Source: Phoronis australis (lineage: Eukaryota > Phoronida > Phoronidae). From it: a stretch of DNA of 55,283 nt. This document shows positions 45,944 through 55,283 of this stretch, piece by piece (position 1 is the stretch's first letter; each line of letters begins with the position of its first letter). The translations under genes were made by a program, and so were the position numbers. The stretch covers positions 1 through 55,283 of the forward strand of contig NMRA01000714.1 in the NCBI GenBank assembly GCA_002633005.1, given 5' to 3'. A model generated the notes under the pieces. It saw only the letters and a program-made list of their open reading frames with translations. It was not told where the DNA came from and made no database searches.

Positions 45944-46307
45944 ACCCGGGGTCTAATCTTTTTTCTCGAACTGGAGCTTGAAATTATGTTTGGCATTTTT
46001 TACTCTACTTTTGTGCGAACTTCAGATAAGTGTCTATTATTCTATGCTCGCGTAAAAAATGGTTTACGTGGATAACTTCACCATCCTAGTTTCAATTTGA
46101 TGATCCCGGTATTAAGGATAAATTTTGGTGGCTGGACTCGAAATCTAATCTAGGGGACCCAAGTGCGACTACAAATGAGCATGAATGTACTCGAGCATAG
46201 ACTAATATATACGCTTTTTTGATTTCGTACAAAAGGAAAACAGAAAATGCCAAACAGTGAACAATTTCGAATTAGATTTGAAGTGCAATGTTAGACCCCA
46301 ATCCCAG
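45944..46307. mobile_element. Fold-back MITE, third copy
   Basis: The left arm runs CCCGGGGTCTAATC, GTTTGGCATTTTTTAC and TTTTGTGCGAAC. The right arm (reverse strand) runs CTGGGATTGGGGTCTAAC, GTTTGGCATTTTC and TTTTGTACGAA. It lies 15 bp from the end of family A copy 2. Confidence 0.65.
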
Positions 46308-49300
46308 TTTTTTTGTTTTTTATTTGAAGCGACGCACCCACGAGTCCACTGAAACATGTAGCAGCGACAGTCATCTATCCCATCTCATGAGAAAAACGTG
46401 TTAATTATTTGGAAACTTCACCAGAAGATAATAAACACAACTGAGACAAGACAGTAAGCGCGTGACTTCGAAGGCACGTAAACAGGGCGAACTGAAATTT
46501 TAATCTCGTCATAGAGGTACAACTAAGCCGACCATTATATTTTTTACTCAGGTTAGAGCAGCTTCGCTAGGAACAACTAAATGCCATTGTGACAATGTAA
46601 GGTTCACCGGAGTGCGGGTACGAGTCAAAGCAGAGCGACGAGAGTTGTATCCTGGTTGTGTCACAGTAACATGATAAAACGAGTGACGCCTTTCGTTGTG
46701 ACAGGTTGACCGTCTATGCCTTGTCATACACTACTGAAATAGCTATTCATAAGTTGCTGTATTGGTCTTTGTTAGCCAAGGACAATAGACTTATTCACTC
46801 GGTCAGGTCACGCACACGTCTACCTACGATATAGGAGAAAGAGATGTTAACCATATTGCGTATGGTCAGTAATATTCTACCTCACGCATTAGCTGCGCGA
46901 GGATAACATTAAGATCTGTGCGAAAAGGTACGTACCTCGTATTGAGCTGACGGCGATTGCAATACACAAATGAGCGCCAACGATCGATAGGAGTATAAAG
47001 TTCCATGATGTAAGTGTCTTTTTAATATAAGGTTTTCAAAATTCACCAGTCGCGATAGCAGGGATAGCCTCCGCAGTTTGTAAAAGCACATGACTGTCAT
47101 ACATGTACCTAAGACCATCACGGCAGTCATAATTTTGGGTGCCTGTGGGGTGCGTGATTCTTGTTTATAGGTGGTATTCAACCACGATATGACCTTTTTT
47201 TCACGACACAAGTCCTAGCACTGCCCGTTAAGGTGGCTCTAAAACGGAATTCAAATGACACCCCTTGCTCTAAGTAAATCGGTCCCATGATATTCTTAAC
47301 GTGTTGGAATTCTTTCTCCGCTAGCAACAAGAGCATCAAAGCATCCAGCGATTTAAGCAGTGGGTTTAGACATACTGAGGACTATTGTGGTTAAACAATC
47401 CTGACATCGCCAAAATGGCGCTTGTACGCATTATATGTGACTTGAGACTGATGAAAGTAAAAGGCGTAATGCGACTACCGATTTTAGCCCGAGTTGAATA
47501 ATGTGATATAGCCAGACAGTTCGGCGCTTCTTACACAAAAGATAGTTGAAGTGGGTATTTTGCAGATAAATTCCTCAGGGTATTTGGAATTAACTGTTTA
47601 GCGTGCCTATGACAAATATTCTGCTGATTTTTATCAACTTAAATGAGTTTTTCTTAAAACTTGTACGCAACCCAAAGAACACACTTCGAGCTGAAATATA
47701 CAACGTTAACGATTGTGAATTTTTTGTTGAAGCAATCGGTGAGCTACATTCCGTTCATGGTTTCATTATGCGTAATTAGGAATTAGACGTATGGAAATGA
47801 ACTCGGCGTACTAAAACGAGCAAAACAAAGGGCCCCACTGCAGAACATGAAAGGTTTTCAAAAACAGGAATACTTCAAATTGGTAAAAACCGTTTCTGAG
47901 TGCTTTGGGGAGAAATTTTATCGGTTTTCGCACATCCCAATCATCTCTTTAAAGAAGTATTGCCTGCTGTCACTTCACAATATTTTTTTATTTTTTTCAA
48001 TGTTCGGTCGCTACAGTTCGTATTTGTGTCCGATCAACGTGGAATTTACTTAAAATGGGAGTCTCTTAAATGGCTCGAAGACGCTTGTTTTAGTAGTCGA
48101 AATCGGAAGCAAGACGGCGCTGTTCCGGGCATTCCTAAAATGCCACATGAAGCAACGACTTATTTTCTATGAAGCCTTCCTTAAAAATGAACGAGTTTAA
48201 AGTTGTACTAATTGAAGGTTTGAACGATGAAAATTTGAGTTCAAAGTATTTATAGAATTGTCAGGAAATAGGAAAAGCAATGGAAAAGTAAGTCAAACAT
48301 ACAGTTTCAAAAATTAAATCCAACTTATTGTAAACAATTCTGCTTTAGTGATACTCACGAAAAAACCACGGAGTCTCGCGGGATTTTAAATTATAGCTGC
48401 ATGTATTTTAAGCCTGACATTCGTCGATGAGATTCCAGAAAATAAGACATTTCTAATGCCGGTTTGTACACTTTGTTTTTGAATAGATGTAGAACATGGT
48501 AATGCCCCAGTGCATGTGTCCTATACCCTAATCAGTGTGATTTACAATCGAATGTCAACTACCAGCATTTTGTTAATGACCCTCATCTCTACGATTCTTT
48601 TGGGAAACAATGAATACATGTATATGCAACTGTGTACAGTACAGTAACTTGTTGATGACTCGAGCAAGACTAGTTTCTTCAGTGAATTGTAGTTACTAAT
48701 ACACCTGAACTGTTTGTTCAAAGTTTTTAGTAACACAATTGTCATTTTGCCATCTATGTTCTGATTCAAGTTTGTATTTGTTACTACAGTATTTTGTAAA
48801 CACATATCTTTGTTGCACTAGAGCACTTTAGTAGCTAACAGATTTGGGAGCCCATTTGCTAAGGTCATACATGTACGTTAGTTTTGAGCCATATGAAATG
48901 TATCATTGGTGCTTTGGCCAACGTAACCGTTCTACCTTTCCCGAGTTGGTATGACGTTAGCTGCTAACATGAAACTTCTGGATGATAAGGTCGTGTTTTC
49001 ATTCAACTTCACGCGGTATCGACATCGGTGTCATTTTCAAACAGCCGCGCGTGTATTAGAAGCGACAAGACAAAACTTTGATAGACGAAACAACCATGAA
49101 CTCCGAGACTGAGCCATTCATAGACTCAGCCACGAGATGAGTTACCCGGGCCTTGTAGATGGCACAGGGTTATAGAGACCTTAATCAATCAATAGTTTCG
49201 GAGCCAACGCACCATAAGCGGCTCTCCAAACTTTGTAGAAAAGTGGATAAACCTTCATCTTGTTGCTTAGGATCGCAGAGAGATAAAAGCCATTCACGTA

Positions 49301-50377
49301 TTAAACCACCATGAGGGTTTAAGACTGACTGCACAAGAAAATCAATAGTGGAACATGACATCTGCTCCAAATTTCAAGTTTGTTCTGGGAGAGTGCTTGA
49401 AATCGTACTCTGAAATAAATACGAGCGAGAGAACAAAATATCGAACGGACACCGAGAGACACAGCAAATCTGAAAAATTAAGTCCTCTTACCACATTTAA
49501 GCACCTCAATTTCAGTTCAGAGATAATAGTTTTCAGTTTAAATTTTCTTATTCTTCACCTTATTAACCCGCCGTATCACTGCACGTCACCGCCGCCAATT
49601 TATAAACTCCTTCTTACTCTACGATTCCTGGCAACAGGCGCATTCTAATCCCTTGTCGGCGAATCATTACAAGTGTCGAAAACAGTTGTGAGAAAGTCGT
49701 GTGAGAAATTTGTACTGCCCTTATTTCAGAAAGTATGCCTACAGTTTGTAGGATTCCAAAAGCCGAGGATGCGAGGAAACTTAAAAACAGTTTGCTTCCC
49801 TGTCAAGTATTTCACATCAAGTTAAGTCATCTATAATTCCTCAATCCCCGAGTGGTATTCCAGATTTTGTTTACCGATTTCTGAGTAGACGTCTCGTCCC
49901 GTTCACTGGTGAACTCTGAATGTCTGCACAAGTATTGTTTTTAACTCACGTGCGAAATGTCAACTAACTTGATACATCCCGGTAAAATACAGAGATACAG
50001 TATCAAAGTTTTGGCATCAGCGTAGGCCTACACAGCAATGGGTTTCATGTCAAGGCTAATTAGCAAGAGAGAAAATGGGTTCTTTGATGTGATAAATTGC
50101 TACAAATTTTCTTTTAAGACATTTTCGGGAGATGGGGAGCACAAGAAGTAAAGCTAAATAATTGTCAAATGTATCAAGAAATGGTATCAGAATGTTGTAT
50201 TGAAACGGAAAAAATGAATAACAGTTACAGAACACTCAGAATTCCACGTTATACTCTTGTAGTTGTAGCGACAGCGGAAGATCATGTGGATGCTGGGGTG
50301 GTCTGTGCCAATAGGGAGCGATGAATCAGCGCGACTTTGCGTGGTTTTGCATTTCATATCATAAAGAGTTCCATAGC
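46308..50377. other. Mostly single-copy interval with few exon candidates
   Basis: Four kilobases share no obvious repeat with the rest of the window. The best exon candidate is 49185-49328 (minus). A second, weaker one is a hydrophobic minus-strand reading (SWNFILLSIVGAHLCIAIAV) ending at a GTACGT donor at 46936. Plus-strand frames at 47847-48172 lack features. Confidence 0.35.
49185..49328 (-). CDS. Putative terminal exon, unknown gene
   Basis: A good acceptor (ATTGATTTTCTTGTGCAG) is followed in phase by 47 codons to a stop. It reads SVLNPHGGLIREWLLSLCDP, then GLSTFLQSLESRLWCVGSE. The composition is protein-like (Leu, Trp and Cys spaced on amphipathic helices) and not repeat-derived as far as I can see. 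I cannot name the family. The upstream exons would lie at higher coordinates, where the BEL/Pao element now sits. Confidence 0.35.
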   Translation of the reverse strand, partial: SVLNPHGGLIREWLLSLCDPKQQDEGLSTFLQSLESRLWCVGSETID

Positions 50378-50522
50378 AACTCGAGCATGAGTGTCAGATT
50401 TGAGTACGTTTGTAGTCAACTCGAAATGCGACACTAGATACGTTTTTTTGAGTACGACTCCAGTGAGCACGATTTTGAGTATGAGTATGCGTCTGAGTAC
50501 GAAGATTGGAGACCGGTCCCAG
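50378..50522. mobile_element. Partial fold-back MITE truncating the BEL/Pao integrase
   Basis: The segment is rich in ACTCGA and GAGTACG motifs and ends GAGACCGGTCCCAG, like the GAGACTGGGCCCAG terminus at 32325. Only this end is clear. Beyond it the BEL/Pao coding sequence begins in mid-integrase. Confidence 0.45.
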
Positions 50523-51012
50523 AATGACCTTCCTGTTCATGATAGAAGGAAATGACAAGATCAATTACATAATGCATATTCGGCAAAATCGCAGGATGCC
50601 TAGCATCAAAACACACATCAGCATTTTCATTACGACCACCCACGCGTAATATATCTTCTACCAACATAGGATTCAGCTTAGGCAGGGAACTAGATCTACC
50701 AATAAGCTTGTTCAATCGTTTAACCCGTGGTTGCTGAACATCATCAGACTCAATGTCTACCAACTGAGACAACTCTTGAGAAAGTACCTGTGATTGTACA
50801 TGCTTAATAATAATCTCAGAAGCCTTCCGGATTTCATCATTCATAAGGTAGCCAGATAGACAAACACTGTCCTTCGTACCAGTACAGCGGAGATACATCT
50901 TAAAACGCAATAACCAAGCAACACTTTTCAACAGCTTGTACCACCATGAATAACGCTTAAACAATCGATCTAGAGGATGATCACCAGTACAATCAACACC
51001 AGTAGAAAACAC
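50523..51012 (-). pseudogene. BEL/Pao integrase N-terminal part (truncated)
   Basis: After a linker, the H2C2 zinc-binding region begins at RVGGR, followed by HPAILPNMH and EQEGHSG, the usual lead-in to Pao integrases. Reading ends at the MITE border; the catalytic DDE core is missing. The open frame continues beyond into MITE sequence, where its Ser/Tyr-rich tail is artefactual. Confidence 0.8.
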
Positions 51013-51747
51013 CTAAACCTCTTTCCTAAGTTCTGGATCATTCTCCGGAATATCGCTCAGTTCACCTGGAGTGCGCGGCCAGCATATAGGATCAAGCCAC
51101 AAAAAGTCTGGTCCTCTCAACCACTGCTGAATCTTATCCAGTTCAAACAGTTTCAACCCACGAGATGCGTAGTCTGCAGGATTCAAACTACTGCTAACAT
51201 GTCTCCACTGAGAAACTTCAGTATGCTCATGAATCAATGATAAACGATTAGAAACAAAGACCTTAAATCTAGACTTCGTATTTCTGATATACTGTAACAC
51301 AATGGTAGAATCAGTCCAAAATACAACATCGTCAATCTCGCACTGTATCTCATCTCTAGCAAAACAAGAGATCTTCACAGCTAAATCCGCAGCAGATAAT
51401 TCTAACCAGGGGATAGTCAAACCTTTGGAAGGAGCAACACGTGACTTTCCTAAGACGATAGAACAAAAAACATTACCACAATCGTCCAACAACCGCATTG
51501 AAGACACAACGCCATACCCAACTTCCGAAGCATCTGAGAAGCAATCTAATTGAACACAGTAACCCTCACCAAATCCAACAGATTTAAAGCAGAGAGGAAC
51601 ATCAATAACACTCAACCTAGACAAACCGTCTAACCAACCTCTCCACCGCAACAACATATCGTCTGGTATCAATTCATCCCATCCGAGTTTCATTACGCAC
51701 AATTTCTGCAAAATCAGTTTACCCGGCAAAATGAACGGAGAAGCCAT
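51013..51747 (-). pseudogene. BEL/Pao A17 peptidase-like / RNase H block
   Basis: A 244-codon open block. Landmarks are FILPGKLILQKLC at the start, FSDASEVGYG (first RNase H acidic residue), PWLELSAADLAVK, FWTDSTIVLQYI (second acidic motif) and VSSSLNPADYASRG. These are standard for the region between Pao reverse transcriptase and integrase. It is separated from the upstream block by a six-base insertion carrying a stop at 51764-51766. Confidence 0.9.
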
Positions 51748-51765
51748 ACCTAGGGGATCATAGGC

Positions 51766-52206
51766 CTACATAGAGCTTACTACTGACAAGATACCACTTC
51801 TTGTAGAATGGATGGACTTCTCTACAACACGGAAACTAAATGTGTCGCTATCAACATTCCACTGAACACCAAGAGCATATTCAACCAGCAATTTGTCAAG
51901 ATTTAAATCTGCAACTGACGGAGCCCTCTCACAATCAGGAATGTGAACAAGAATATTGCGACTGTTACTAATCCACTTAGTGAGATGAAATCCAGCTCTC
52001 GACATCATATCACGCAGCTGTTCAACTAGTTGTAGGGCTGTAGACTCCGAATCAACAGATTTCAACAAATCATCGACATAGAAATTATTACTCACGGTAG
52101 AGCACGTCAAATCATCATACTCGCCTCCGAAATCCTCAATTGTGTGTTTAACACAGTAGCTAGCAACGCATGGAGAAGACGTTGCACCAAATATGTGGAC
52201 TAACAT
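51766..52206 (-). pseudogene. BEL/Pao reverse transcriptase, second half
   Basis: It contains FGATSSPCVASYC, the catalytic NFYVDDLLKSV (YVDD) box, LRDMMSRAGFHLTKWISNS and VLGVQW-like LGVQWN. It is separated from the first half by a short deletion or frame break near 52207-52214. Confidence 0.9.
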
Positions 52207-52214
52207 CTGGTCGT

Positions 52215-52895
52215 CTACCAGATCTTAAGACAAATCATAATTAGGCCACCGCAAAAAGCGTTATGCATTACAGTCCTCACCCGAACTTGATAAAACATTG
52301 CCTCTATGTCAGAAACCAAAGCCACATGATCCTGCTTAAAACGCATCAAAACACCCACAAGGTCATAAGTCATATCTGGACCCTGTAATAATACATCATT
52401 CAGACAGACACCCTTATACTTAGCTGAGCAATTAAATACTACTCTGACCTTTCCAGGTTTCGCAACAGGATGGTGGGGGAGATACCTTCTGAGCTCTGGA
52501 TCACCATTAACACTGTCGTTCTCTGAAACGACCTTTGCATGACCTTTATCAACATAGTCATTAATCGATTTCTTATAGATCTCAAACAACGAGCTATCTT
52601 TATGAAATCTTTTCTTCAAAAGACGCAATCTTGCTTGTGCAAGTTCCTTATTGTCAGGTAAATCTGTTTTCTCATTCCTCCAAGGTAACGCAACAAAATA
52701 GTGACCTGTATTATCCCAAGAAATCGAACTCTCATATAGCTGTTTACGTCTACCGTTGCGTTCCTCGAAAATCCATTGTGCCTCTGGTACATCAGAACCA
52801 ATGATAATAACTACTTCACAACGAGACTGTGCCAACTCGGGAATCTGAAAACCATGAAGATCACTAGTAGGAATGCATGAATCAGAAATGGTCAA
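52215..52895 (-). pseudogene. BEL/Pao protease tail and reverse transcriptase, first half
   Basis: It begins with the end of the DUF1758 protease (VVIIIGSDVPEAQ), passes a linker, then reads LPHHPVAKPGKVRVVFNCSA, SLND-like CLNDVLLQGPD and VALVSDIEAMFYQVRV, the first acidic motif of Pao reverse transcriptases. The frame ends at 52215 in the region that should lead to the RFLW segment. Confidence 0.9.
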
Positions 52896-52904
52896 CTTAT
52901 CAAT

Positions 52905-53100
52905 CAGTAATTATTGAACCAACGATCAGATTAAGTTCAAACCCTTTACGCTTAACAGTATTTATAACCGTCGTTAACGTGTATTCTTTTGGAACAGCAT
53001 CAACTCCTAGCTGATCTACTAACTTACGACTACACGACGAGACATCTGATTCATCATCCAACAAAGCATATGTTAGAACTCAATTTTTACTTTTTCTCGA
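52905..53100 (-). pseudogene. BEL/Pao aspartic protease core
   Basis: It reads TYALLDDESDVSSCSRKLVD and QLGVDAVPKEYTLTTVINT with stops on both sides. LLD-D/G-x-S-D-V is the active-site region of DUF1758-type retropepsins. The canonical Gly after Asp is replaced (DDES), so catalysis is doubtful even apart from the breaks. Confidence 0.75.
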
Positions 53101-53115
53101 CTTAACAACAACTGG

Positions 53116-53511
53116 TCAACATTTGAGCTTCACATTACAGCTGCTGCGTACTGAGTTACAAGCACTAGAATTACCAATTTCCTTACATTCAGTTGCCGTA
53201 CTTTCAGCATTTGAAACACTTTCGTCAGCAGGAAGTTCTGTCCGTGTGAAACCAGGATCATGCATCAAGGAGTGATGTTCTTTACCGCAACCATCAACAC
53301 TGCAAATTACCTTGACTCTGCAATACTTAGAGATGTGACCCTGTTTCAGACAAACAAAACATGTTCTTGCCTGACGAATGGTTTTCTTCCTACCTTCAAG
53401 AGAGTTATGAACAAACCTCGAACAAGTCAATAGATCATGATCGTTTGTCTTACACAAGGAACAGAATTTCTTATCTACAGCATTACCCTGTGACTGTGTG
53501 GCAAAAGACAT
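53116..53511 (-). pseudogene. BEL/Pao gag zinc-knuckle block
   Basis: It contains FCSLCKTNDHDLLTC, CFVCLKQGHISKYC (CCHC knuckle) and CSVDGCGKEHHSLMH, the Cys-rich end of Pao gag preceding the protease. The stop at 53116 interrupts the usual read-through. Confidence 0.85.
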
Positions 53512-53608
53512 TTTATCAACAAGTGACTGAGTTTTAGCAACTTGCTTTTCAAATCTATACTTAGATTTTGAACCAACAATCCAGAGTTTTAGCTACTCTA
53601 GCCTTAGA

Positions 53609-54579
53609 CTAAATGAAGTCAGTTAAATCTGAGAACTTTGGCTCTACACCTTGTTTATCCATAATACCAGTAGCACGTTCTGCCCACTTAACTAGCATAT
53701 GAAATGGCAAACGCTTCACAATTTTGATCAAAGTGTCTGAGAAATTCAAATCTGACTCATAATTCACTTGTTCCAGAGTGAGCATGCCTCTCCTCATGAG
53801 CACAGCTAAGTCTGAGAGAGCTACACTGTTAGAACCATCAATGACTGGACCTTGGTTCACCTGCTTAATAAACGCATGAGCTATAACATGTTTCTGACCA
53901 AAATTGTCATATAACATCGCTCTTGGTTTTCTGTAGGCAAGCTCGGAGTAACCAAAAACAGAGCAGTTTCAATACACTGTCTTGCTTTCCCTTTACACTG
54001 TTGCAAAAGATACATTAGCTTAGACTGACTATCACTAACTCTAGATTCAGTATTAGCCTCAAAATTTCGACTAAAATACCAATTCTCAGTTGGATTGCCA
54101 TCAAATGTAAGCAGTTCTTTTTTCGGCATTTCAAACCCTTCTCTCAAAGTTTCCGCGAGGTGCTTCATAACTTCCGGTAAACCAGAATACGACCACGGCG
54201 CCTCTTGCGGGAAACTAAGGAACAGAGCTGCAACAGCCTTTGGCTCTGCTCGGGGTCTGGGAGTGCTAGTATCCTTAGCACCGGCGCCAAATGGAGTATT
54301 CATTGGCGAGACTTCATTATCGGCGGCTAACGTGGCTTCTTGAAGCTGCATTTCCATGCGAAGCATTTCTTCACGCCTAGGTAATTCAGCCTCTTCCTCC
54401 ATCTGTTTCAGTGCTTCACGCTCTCTCTCTATCTCATGAAGCTGCTGCCTTTGCTTTAATTTCAGTTGTGCAAGTGCTTTCCTAGAGTAGACCTCCTTCA
54501 TGTTTTTTGACGATTCTTCGTCCCCCAACAGGTAATTTTTCACACTCTCCATCACACTCTCTCTTTCGGCTTCAGCCAT
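53609..54579 (-). pseudogene. BEL/Pao gag (DUF1759), frameshifted
   Basis: The ATG at 54579 starts MAEAERESVMESVKNYLLGD. A charged coiled coil rich in Glu, Arg and Gln runs to about residue 100, then the DUF1759 landmarks PKKELLTFDGNPTENWYF, LMYLLQQCKGKARQCIE, and after a frameshift near 53900 FSDTLIKIVKRLPFHMLVKW. The break lies between the blocks 54579-53881 and 53917-53609. The start at 54579 is preferred because it follows GAG in the untranslated leader; the open frame extends a little upstream. Confidence 0.85.
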
Positions 54580-54604
54580 CTCACAGTTAAGAGAGTTTAT
54601 TGAG

Positions 54605-54930
54605 AACCAATGTAAGTGTTGGCAATTCAAGAGGAGTTAATGGCTTTAAGTATGCTTTATTAAGAGACTTGAAACATTTCTCATTTATATTCTCACAAGT
54701 CTTCTCTGTTTCAGTTCTACAAAAATAGAAACAAAACTGCTTAGCAAAAATTCACAAATATAGACAAAATGCAAATTCAAAAATACCAAATACGAAAATA
54801 CCATTATAGTAAATGAAATTACCTCAACACTGCCGCACCCATCCTCTCCTCTCTAAATCAAGTCAGCACACACACCAGTTCATACTCAATGGGGCTATTC
54901 GGAGAATTCTCCTCGCGGTGTCGCTGCTGT
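54605..54930 (-). other. Probable BEL/Pao 5' LTR/leader region
   Basis: Read on the minus strand, the interval ahead of gag contains AATAAA (reverse strand of 54656-54661), then GCCAACACTTACA, then TTGGTTCTCAATAAACTC, which looks like an LTR end followed by a primer-binding site. The outer LTR border was not identified because no second LTR is present for comparison. Confidence 0.4.
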
Positions 54931-54988
54931 ACTAGTGGTGATTGAATTGCGCATGCGTGGCTGTCTGCATGTAAACAACTGGTAAAAG

Positions 54989-55218
54989 ATGGAATTTTTA
55001 TTAAAATACGTCGTCGCGCTAAGCCTTATTACTGCTAATTTCCCTGGTGCAAGTCTTCGACAGGTGGCCACAAATTCCCAAAAGACCTAAGATTAGTATA
55101 TTCGTGGACAATTGCGGTCAACAGGGTCAACTAACTGACAAAAAGTGTGTGGATGGTGAAGCCCCGTGTGTTCTCTATGACTAAGCAGTTCCATTCGGAG
55201 ACTACACAACATTACTTG
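54989..55218 (+). pseudogene. Signal-peptide exon resembling NPC2/ML-family secreted protein, broken
   Basis: The ATG at 54989 (AAGATGG) encodes a clear signal peptide (MEFLLKYVVALSLITANFPG) and stops after 33 codons. One frame over, the reading continues IFVDNCGQQGQLTDKKCVDG and EAPCVLYD to a TAA at about 55182; a good donor follows (ACTTG|GTAAGT, 55218). CG-x2-G-x-L...C...PC-x-L resembles the start of NPC2/ML lipid-binding domains, though spacing is shorter than usual. The frameshift and stop suggest a decayed copy or sequence errors. If real, downstream exons lie beyond the window. Family assignment is tentative. Confidence 0.35.
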
Positions 55219-55283
55219 GTAAGTTTTTAGCAATCAGTTTCTGTCAACATCGTTCGGTGATGTTATCCCCACCAGTTACCCCA

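Larger units (their letters stand above)
50523..54640 (-). mobile_element. BEL/Pao LTR retrotransposon, broken and 3'-truncated
   Basis: Minus-strand coding blocks appear in canonical BEL/Pao order: gag (DUF1759), zinc knuckles, aspartic protease (DUF1758), reverse transcriptase, A17/RNase H, and the start of integrase. They are broken by frameshifts and stops (near 53900, 53600, 53100, 52900, 52210 and 51765). The integrase is cut at about 50523 by a MITE fragment, and no 3' LTR follows. A 5' LTR end probably lies upstream of 54620. This copy is not coding-competent. Confidence 0.9.

Noticed and set aside
46936-47211. Secreted or membrane protein first exon on the minus strand
   Set aside because: The hydrophobic stretch and donor are present, but the frame has no start codon in phase and the ATG frames disagree. 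Kept only as a remark in the interval entry.

Overview
This is animal genomic DNA, not bacterial. It has spliced exons with GT...AG borders, pol III SINEs, a BEL/Pao retrotransposon, a LINE 3' end, several TTAA-flanked DNA transposons, and almost no long open frames. Repeat content and the frequent palindromes TACATGTA and TAGGCCTA suggest a marine invertebrate, perhaps a deuterostome such as an echinoderm or hemichordate. The species cannot be fixed from sequence alone. No complete host gene is visible, and most of the window is mobile DNA in various states of decay.

Layout. 1-1355: non-coding flank. 1356-6292: a 4.9-kb TTAA transposon (family A); a second copy in opposite orientation lies at 40902-45928. 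7266-17679: a 10.4-kb TTAA element (family B) with 19-bp terminal repeats, long subterminal inverted tandem arrays (7.7-8.5 and 15.6-16.6 kb) and decayed coding exons. Nested inside B at 9206-14187 is a third TTAA element (family C). C carries two convergent genes, one encoding a P2X7-ballast zinc domain (9445-11245, plus) and one a THAP-domain protein (13912-12546, minus). Both start next to the same 25-bp motif. 18991-19179: a small hAT-like element containing an assembly gap. 19563-22078: a Helentron/HINE-like element in two tandem units. 23959-27126: a 3.2-kb terminal-inverted-repeat element (D) with broken exons.

29473-29682 is a clean first exon of unknown function. 30187-31829 and 36061-38787 are direct copies of one repeat; the second carries a 1.09-kb insertion. 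Between them lie a fold-back MITE and a six-unit array of about 140 bp. 38888-39370 is a LINE 3' end. 46308-50375 looks mostly single-copy, with one plausible terminal exon. 50523-54640 is a BEL/Pao element on the minus strand, with several coding breaks and its integrase cut off by a MITE. At the right edge a short exon-like stretch (54989-55218) encodes a signal peptide and a Cys pattern resembling NPC2/ML proteins, with breaks.

The observation most worth following concerns TACATGTA (17 seen) and TAGGCCTA (9 seen). When paralogous copies in this window are compared, these octamers appear as six-base insertions at TA dinucleotides (TA becomes TA-CATG-TA or TA-GGCC-TA). One such insertion breaks the BEL/Pao reading frame with a stop codon. 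They look like excision footprints of TA-targeting transposons whose ends begin CA and GG, or another tiny palindromic insertion process. All homology statements come from reading the sequence and from remembered family patterns; no search was run.
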